Source: Ligustrum vulgare | Taxonomy: Eukaryota > Streptophyta > Magnoliopsida > Lamiales > Oleaceae | Reading direction: 5' to 3' | Assembly (NCBI GenBank): GCA_963555705.1 | Contig: OY743181.1 | Location: 29,268,513-29,332,512 of the forward strand | Length of the DNA stretch: 64,000 nt | Part shown: positions 59,185-64,000 of the stretch, one piece after another | Layout of the letters: each line of letters begins with the position of its first letter | Position numbering within the stretch: position 1 is the stretch's first letter | The notes under the pieces: generated by a model | Told to the model about the DNA's origin: nothing | Database searches by the model: none | The model's input: only the letters and a program-made list of their open reading frames with translations | Translations under genes and position numbers: made by a program

Positions 59185-59630
59185 TAGGGATTGCAAAAAG
59201 GCTCGAGCCTCTCGGGCTCAGGTCGGACTTAGCTCAACTTACAATTTGAGATTTCGAGCCAAAGCTCGAGTCTAGCTTTTTTGAGAGATGGGGGCTTTGG
59301 CTCGACTTGCTCGAGCCAAAAAAAGCCCGCACAAAAAGCTCGATGGAAGCTCGAGCCTTGAAATTTTTAGTTATGAGCTCGGCTCAACTTGTTGTATATA
59401 TATTTTTTCAATAAAAGATTTATGGATTTTTGTTATAAAAAAAATAAAAGCTTGGGACTTGGCTCGGCTCGGCTAGCTCAGCTCGAAAAAGATAGAGTCC
59501 AGCCTTATTTTTGGGGATGAGCTTTGGCTTGGCTCGACTCGTGCCAGAAAAGCTCGACCCCTAAAAGCTCGAGCTAACCTTGAGCCTTGATCTTCAACTC
59601 GTGAGTCGGATCGACTTGTTGACATCCCTA
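59185..59630. mobile_element. MITE with CTCGAGC-rich ends (446 bp)
   Basis: It starts TAGGGATTGCAAAAAGG and ends GACATCCCTA. Subterminal regions are packed with GCTCGAGC and GGCTCG words. A 5-bp direct repeat GCAGC flanks it (59180-59184 and 59631-59635), shorter than the 8 bp expected for hAT, so the class is probable rather than certain. Confidence 0.7.
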
Positions 59631-59929
59631 GCAGCTACCTCTACATAATTGGGTACATTCTTGAAATTTAGTGCCATGTCCTAAAATCAATTATGCAAAG
59701 TCTAATCAGGGGGGAATTCTTTAATCTATCTTAGTTAAATCACGAGGACATATAATTTATTTCAAATTATGCAAAACTCGTTTTCTAATTGGATATAAGT
59801 TGTTTCTTCTCTAATTTCTCATAAAAGTAATCTCATGTATCCAAAGTAATTTATCATGTCTACATAAAATTTCATTAGTAAGAATTTTTTGGGAATCTCT
59901 TTTGAAAATTTGTCTACAGAAACGTAGAC

Positions 59930-59944
59930 CTGCTCTGATACCAT
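59930..59944 (-). other. Primer-binding site on the minus strand
   Basis: The reverse complement TGGTATCAGAGCAGG is a methionine-tRNA primer-binding site next to an LTR end at 59947. The 59636-59929 stretch downstream on the minus strand is the element's leader. Confidence 0.8.
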
Positions 59945-59946
59945 CT

Positions 59947-60975
59947 GTAATGTCTAAAATTCTAAATACCCGAAATGTCACTTCATTGTCTCAAACTAAC
60001 TTTCAAAATAATAATTGAGCGAAAAATAACTGAAATTTAATCCACGTAACTTCATAAAAATTGACTCAAATGGTCAAACAATTAGAATATGAAAATACCT
60101 TGACAAAATAAATAATTTTATAATTTCAAATAAAAACGTTTTTAAAGACTCGTTAATAACCACCATCGTACGCCTTGTCGCCAACTCCAACATTTGCAAA
60201 AATTGTTTTAGGAAGACGTGAGTATACTCGCACAAAATAATAATTTGATATTATAAATTAAATCACATAATCATGATATTCAAGTCTCGTGTATCTAAAT
60301 GATCATCAGTAGTCTCATGAACAAATAATAAATACAAGTTCAATCCTCATGCATTTATGCTAGTAAATTCTCGTAACATAGTCTCACGCTTAAGTAAGCC
60401 AGTAATTATCATAACATTGTCACATGCTTAAACAAGCAAGTATTTCTCATGAATACAATCTTACATGCTAAACTTATAATCCAAATAATCATTTATGCAC
60501 ATTTTTGAAAAGATAAGTTTGTGAATAAGACTATACCTTATTTCTCGAGTTTTGAGTGAAGAGGAATAAAACTTTCTAGTGTTCTCACACCTCGTCTAGT
60601 CCTATAAAATAAATAAATATACAATTAAAATCATACTTTGGAATAATCATGGAAAGAATAATTTGTATAAAATAGGGTTTGGAAAAGGCTTTAGGTACTA
60701 AATTGTGAAATTGAAAAAAGCAAGGATTGGCTCATGTGATTAATGAACCTTTGGGACTGATTTGACGGAATTGGAAATTTTCTGGCCAAATTAGAATTTC
60801 ACCTGAAACTTTGTGTCAAAATAGACTCAATTGAAAGCTTTGAGCTTAATTAAACTAAATAAAAATGAAAGGGACTGAAATTGATTTAATTTAAACCATT
60901 GGGGACTAAATGGCAATTTTTATAAATCAAACCATTAAATGTACAAAATCCCCATTTCTCTCTCTGTTAAAAACA

Positions 60976-61025
<50 letters not shown>

Positions 61026-61443
61026 GTGAAGCCCCCTCATTTGAAATCCAACTGTTGGTGTAAGGTGATAGTGCCACCATGTGGCAGCGATAGGGAAGGT
61101 GCGTGGGTGGTTGGTGGCGGATGGGGTTTTGGCCAATTTTTATGAAGGATGGAGGCTATGAGTTCAAACTTGGGTGCGATTTTTGGCCATAGTTCAGTTG
61201 AAGCGATCAAGGGTCGAGGTAAGTGTTGGGATTTGTTTATTCTTAGTTTTCGGGTTGTTTTTGGTGTTGATTTTAGTTAGAGGATTGAGGTTTGGGCCTT
61301 GAATTCCGTTGGAGGTGGTGGTTCCAACGCGGAGGCGACAATTGGCGGTGAGTGGTAGTTTGGGGAGGCATGTTGCAATGGGTTCTATTTGTTTTGGTTC
61401 TCGATTGGGTATTGATGGGATGACTGTCTATGGAGGTTTGGTC
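59947..61443 (-). mobile_element. Large LTR on the minus strand, Del/Tekay-like
   Basis: On the minus strand it ends TTAGACATTACA before the primer-binding site. Its interior has alternating phrases such as GCCATTTAGTCCCC and TTTAGTACCTAAAG, and GAGTATACTCACGTC, typical of large plant gypsy LTRs. It contains a (GA)n run (60979-61013). The start is not clearly seen and is placed at the next LTR border. Confidence 0.5.
60979..61013. repeat. (GA)n microsatellite followed by a G-run
   Basis: About 17 GA units are followed by 11 G. Confidence 0.95.
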
Positions 61444-62170
61444 TGTAACGACCCAAAATTTCGTCCTATTATTATATTAAATTATTCACATTTAACGGGA
61501 CTCATTTGAAAGTCAAATATAAATTTTAATTTATTTGACTTATTTAAAGGGACCTGTTCGATATTAAATCAGACTTTAAATTTAGTTGTCGTAATATCAA
61601 CTAAAAATAATTAGTACTATCAAAGAACGTTACGTTTCTTAGTAATTAGGGAGAAAAAAAATAAGATTTAGCTTTAGAAGTTGTACTAGAGTTTGTTGAA
61701 GAATGAAGATTTTCAATGTTACGATATTTAATAAAAATATTTTTTTTTCACTGGTCAGCGGGCTAACCGCGGTCCACGAAAGTTTGACCCACGAAACCGG
61801 CGGGTCACACCTTCTTGACCCGTGAACCCCTCACATGGGTCACGGGTCGGCCCGCCGTCCCAGGTCCATCCGGGCCGATTTTCACGCGTCTGGTCCGCCC
61901 GTCTTTACACTTCTACATTTTTCAATCACATATTCTCTCAAAAATACTATTCAAAACCACATTATTCACATACTTTTCTAATAAAATGGGGCTCAAAGAA
62001 GGGCTAAATGTTACGTTAAGTAATTTTATCGATTAAATAAATCGATTATCGATTCCATAATTGAAAAGATATGGATTGAAGTATATGAAGTGTACTTCAA
62101 TGTGGAACTAAGAATTCGTCTCAACGTTGAAAAATAATAGACCAAAGTTAATCCGTAAACTTTTGGTCAA

Positions 62171-62201
<31 letters not shown>

Positions 62202-62870
62202 TCATAATACATAAAAAATAAGTTGGACGTAACATATGTTTATATATATATATATATATTAACGACAAATTATGTGTATAGTATTGAGACTCGTAAATTC
62301 TTAGTTTTTGTTATCTGTTTTGAAATTGCAATATTGTAGACATGTATTCGGTTGGCGTACGTGTCTCAAAAACTTTAATAAAGAAGGTTGGCATTCAAAA
62401 GTTTAGTTTTAAACGGTCTATTTTGACAAGCCACAACTTTTGCTATAGTTGACCATATTTCATTTCGGCAAGGATACGGGAAACTAGATCGTGGGTATTT
62501 TAGAATGATTTATTGAAAGTTCAATTTTGATGATAATAAGAATACTAAAAATTAAGACAAAAGTATCTATTTGAAAAGAAATCGAAATAAAATAGTTTTA
62601 AGTGGCTAAATTTTACGAGCGATAACTTTTACCTCGGTTATCGATTTTATAATCTGAAAATACTGTTGAAATGTATTCCTTGAGAAATCCATATTAGCCA
62701 CAAGAATTTTCTATTTCGACTTCATATGTCCCTGTAATTTTTTTCTAGTTAGTTCAGTAGTTTTTAATAATTTTTGGAACTAAAATATAAATCTTATATT
62801 TTTATGGGATTAAAAGAGCAAATAAAATAATTTATTTAATTGCAGTTTAGTCCCCCCTAAAATCTATATA
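61444..62870 (+). mobile_element. Gypsy (Del-type) LTR fragment on the plus strand
   Basis: It starts TGTAACGACCCAAAATTTCG, a well-known start of plant Del/Tekay-type LTRs, and contains phrases such as GGGATTAAAAGAGC and TTGCAGTTTAGTCC. A GC-rich piece at about 61750-61915 (GGGTCACGGGTCGG, ending TTTACACTTCTA) looks like one end of a hAT-type MITE inserted in it. (ATA)n and (TA)n runs lie at 62168-62202 and 62239-62258. The right border is not defined. Confidence 0.5.
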
Positions 62871-63014
62871 TATGGGTAGTCGGCAGTTGAAACAGAGAAA
62901 CAAAAAGGGGAGGGAATCAGAAAGATCCCAAGGGGAGGGACCCATCCTATTAATAAAAAGGAGGGGGTCCCTAAATTAATAAGAAGGGGGGTCCACCCCC
63001 CTCCTTTCCGATAA

Positions 63015-63275
63015 TGTTATTATTGTTTTTATTAATTATTTAATTCTTATTATAATATTATAATATTATATAATAATGTTTTATTGTTATAAATAATATA
63101 AAATATGTGATGACCAATTACCATTATATCCCTGTAAATTTTACATATTACGATTGTGTCATTATTCACTCCTATAAATAAGAGTCATTTCATTTCATTA
63201 TACATATATCAATGATAAGAATTTCTCTCTTATCTCTCTCTATATTCTCTCTAGTTTTTAGATAATTTTACAACA
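63015..63275 (+). mobile_element. Short copia-type 5' LTR
   Basis: A candidate LTR TGTTATTATTG...TTTTACAACA (261 bp) contains CTCCTATAAATAAG (63170-63183), a TATA-like promoter, and a CT-rich leader. CGTTATCAGCACGAG follows at once (63276-63290), a phrase common as the primer-binding region of one plant copia group. No partner LTR lies in the window. Confidence 0.5.
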
Positions 63276-63290
63276 CGTTATCAGCACGAG

Positions 63291-64000
63291 TATCTAGCCA
63301 ATTGAGTAATATGATGGAAGTATGCTCTACAGTTGCATCTAAATGATGAGCCTCTGTATCAGAAACCTGATTATTTTCAATCAATGTTTTCCTTTCCCAA
63401 ATCAAACACTTTTGATTTTAGAAAATAACCCACATATTGTAGATCTAAAAACATCAAAAAAGATGAAAATTTTGCATGATTCAAAAGGTTCCATCCGATG
63501 AAAGAAATGTGGTAGCGATGTTGTGCAAAAAGAAAAGTTGGAAAAATTGGAAAATCCGAAACTTTCAAAGCCGATCTACGCAAAACTATACATCCAATCG
63601 AAGATCGGAGACCGGATCTGAAACCACAACAGCGAGACAAATCTCCGGCATCGGCGTGTGTTGACGGCAGCGACACGGGGCGACGGCGCGTGAACCCCAT
63701 GCGCAGACGTCAATATGGCGCGTGAGGGCTCGTGGAGTAGTTTGCGGCGACGGTGTCAAAAGGCAGTTTGTTCATATCGACGTTTTTTATTTTTCTATGG
63801 TCTCACTTTTCTGTTTGTTGCAGTTTTGGACATTTTTCGGTGGTCGAACGTGGCGGCTTTGTAAAAACTATTTTTGAAGCAATTCCGGTGAGATTTTGAA
63901 CTTTGGACCAAAAGTAAGTTTGTTCTAAATTAAATTTCAAACCTATTGACGGTTTCGATTTACTCACATGATCAATATATTAAAATATAGACGATTTTTT
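63291..64000. other. Internal sequence of the copia-type element, no clear gene
   Basis: It includes a GC-rich patch at 63590-63770 (ACACGGGGCGACGGCG and similar) with short frames on both strands, none recognisable. It runs off the window. Confidence 0.35.

Noticed and set aside
59947..61443. Pairing of this LTR with the one at 57621-58096 as a single element
   Set aside because: The LTR starts and interiors differ, so they cannot be the two LTRs of one insertion.

Overview
The window reads as nuclear DNA of a flowering plant, probably a eudicot. It is AT-rich, has no operons or ribosome binding sites, and carries GT-AG introns. It is densely packed with plant transposable elements: Ty1/copia and Ty3/gypsy retrotransposons, solo LTRs, MULE, hAT, PIF/Harbinger-type MITEs, a possible Helitron and Au-like SINEs. 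The only ordinary cellular gene I can support is a five-exon protein phosphatase 2C gene at 28686-32586 (+), which looks intact.

Layout. 1-3317: mostly unassigned DNA with one 1,036-bp hAT-type MITE. 3318-8309: an inverted-repeat (foldback) element split by a 3,769-bp MULE (3337-7105). The MULE carries a FAR1/FHY3-like transposase gene on the minus strand that is open except for one in-frame stop, and a 121-bp tandem array 5' of the gene. 9313-11835: two solo gypsy LTRs. 10492-15834: a possible Helitron with exon-like fragments and a nested hAT MITE. 16396-19854 and 22435-25548: two hAT elements, each with 8-bp target duplications and a decayed transposase gene. 20664-20925 and 25590-25832: two SINEs of one family with 13- and 15-bp target duplications. 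25888-28032: hAT-type MITEs, one with a perfect 274-bp tandem duplication.

28686-32586: the PP2C gene. The 3' part of its first exon plus the start of intron 1 is present three times in tandem (315-bp units), and two MITEs lie in its introns. 33880-39350: LTR pieces, a 1.7-kb solo LTR, two minisatellite-like arrays and MITEs. 39598-47469: a truncated MITE, two gypsy remnants joined head to tail, a copia gag fragment and a minus-strand gypsy internal region. 47470-56448: a gypsy LTR split by a 7.5-kb copia element (47967-55484, TSD AACTA), itself split by two DNA MITEs. 56449-64000: further LTR fragments, primer-binding sites and MITEs.

No transposon gene here looks fully functional; many breaks fit C-to-T or G-to-A change, as expected in methylated repeats. 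The observations most worth following are the in-frame triplicated exon in the PP2C gene; the arrays of CpG-containing palindromes in the LTRs of several unrelated retrotransposon families; the hairpin with compensatory base changes at the start of two gypsy LTRs; and the nearly intact MULE with its nested, fully datable insertion site.
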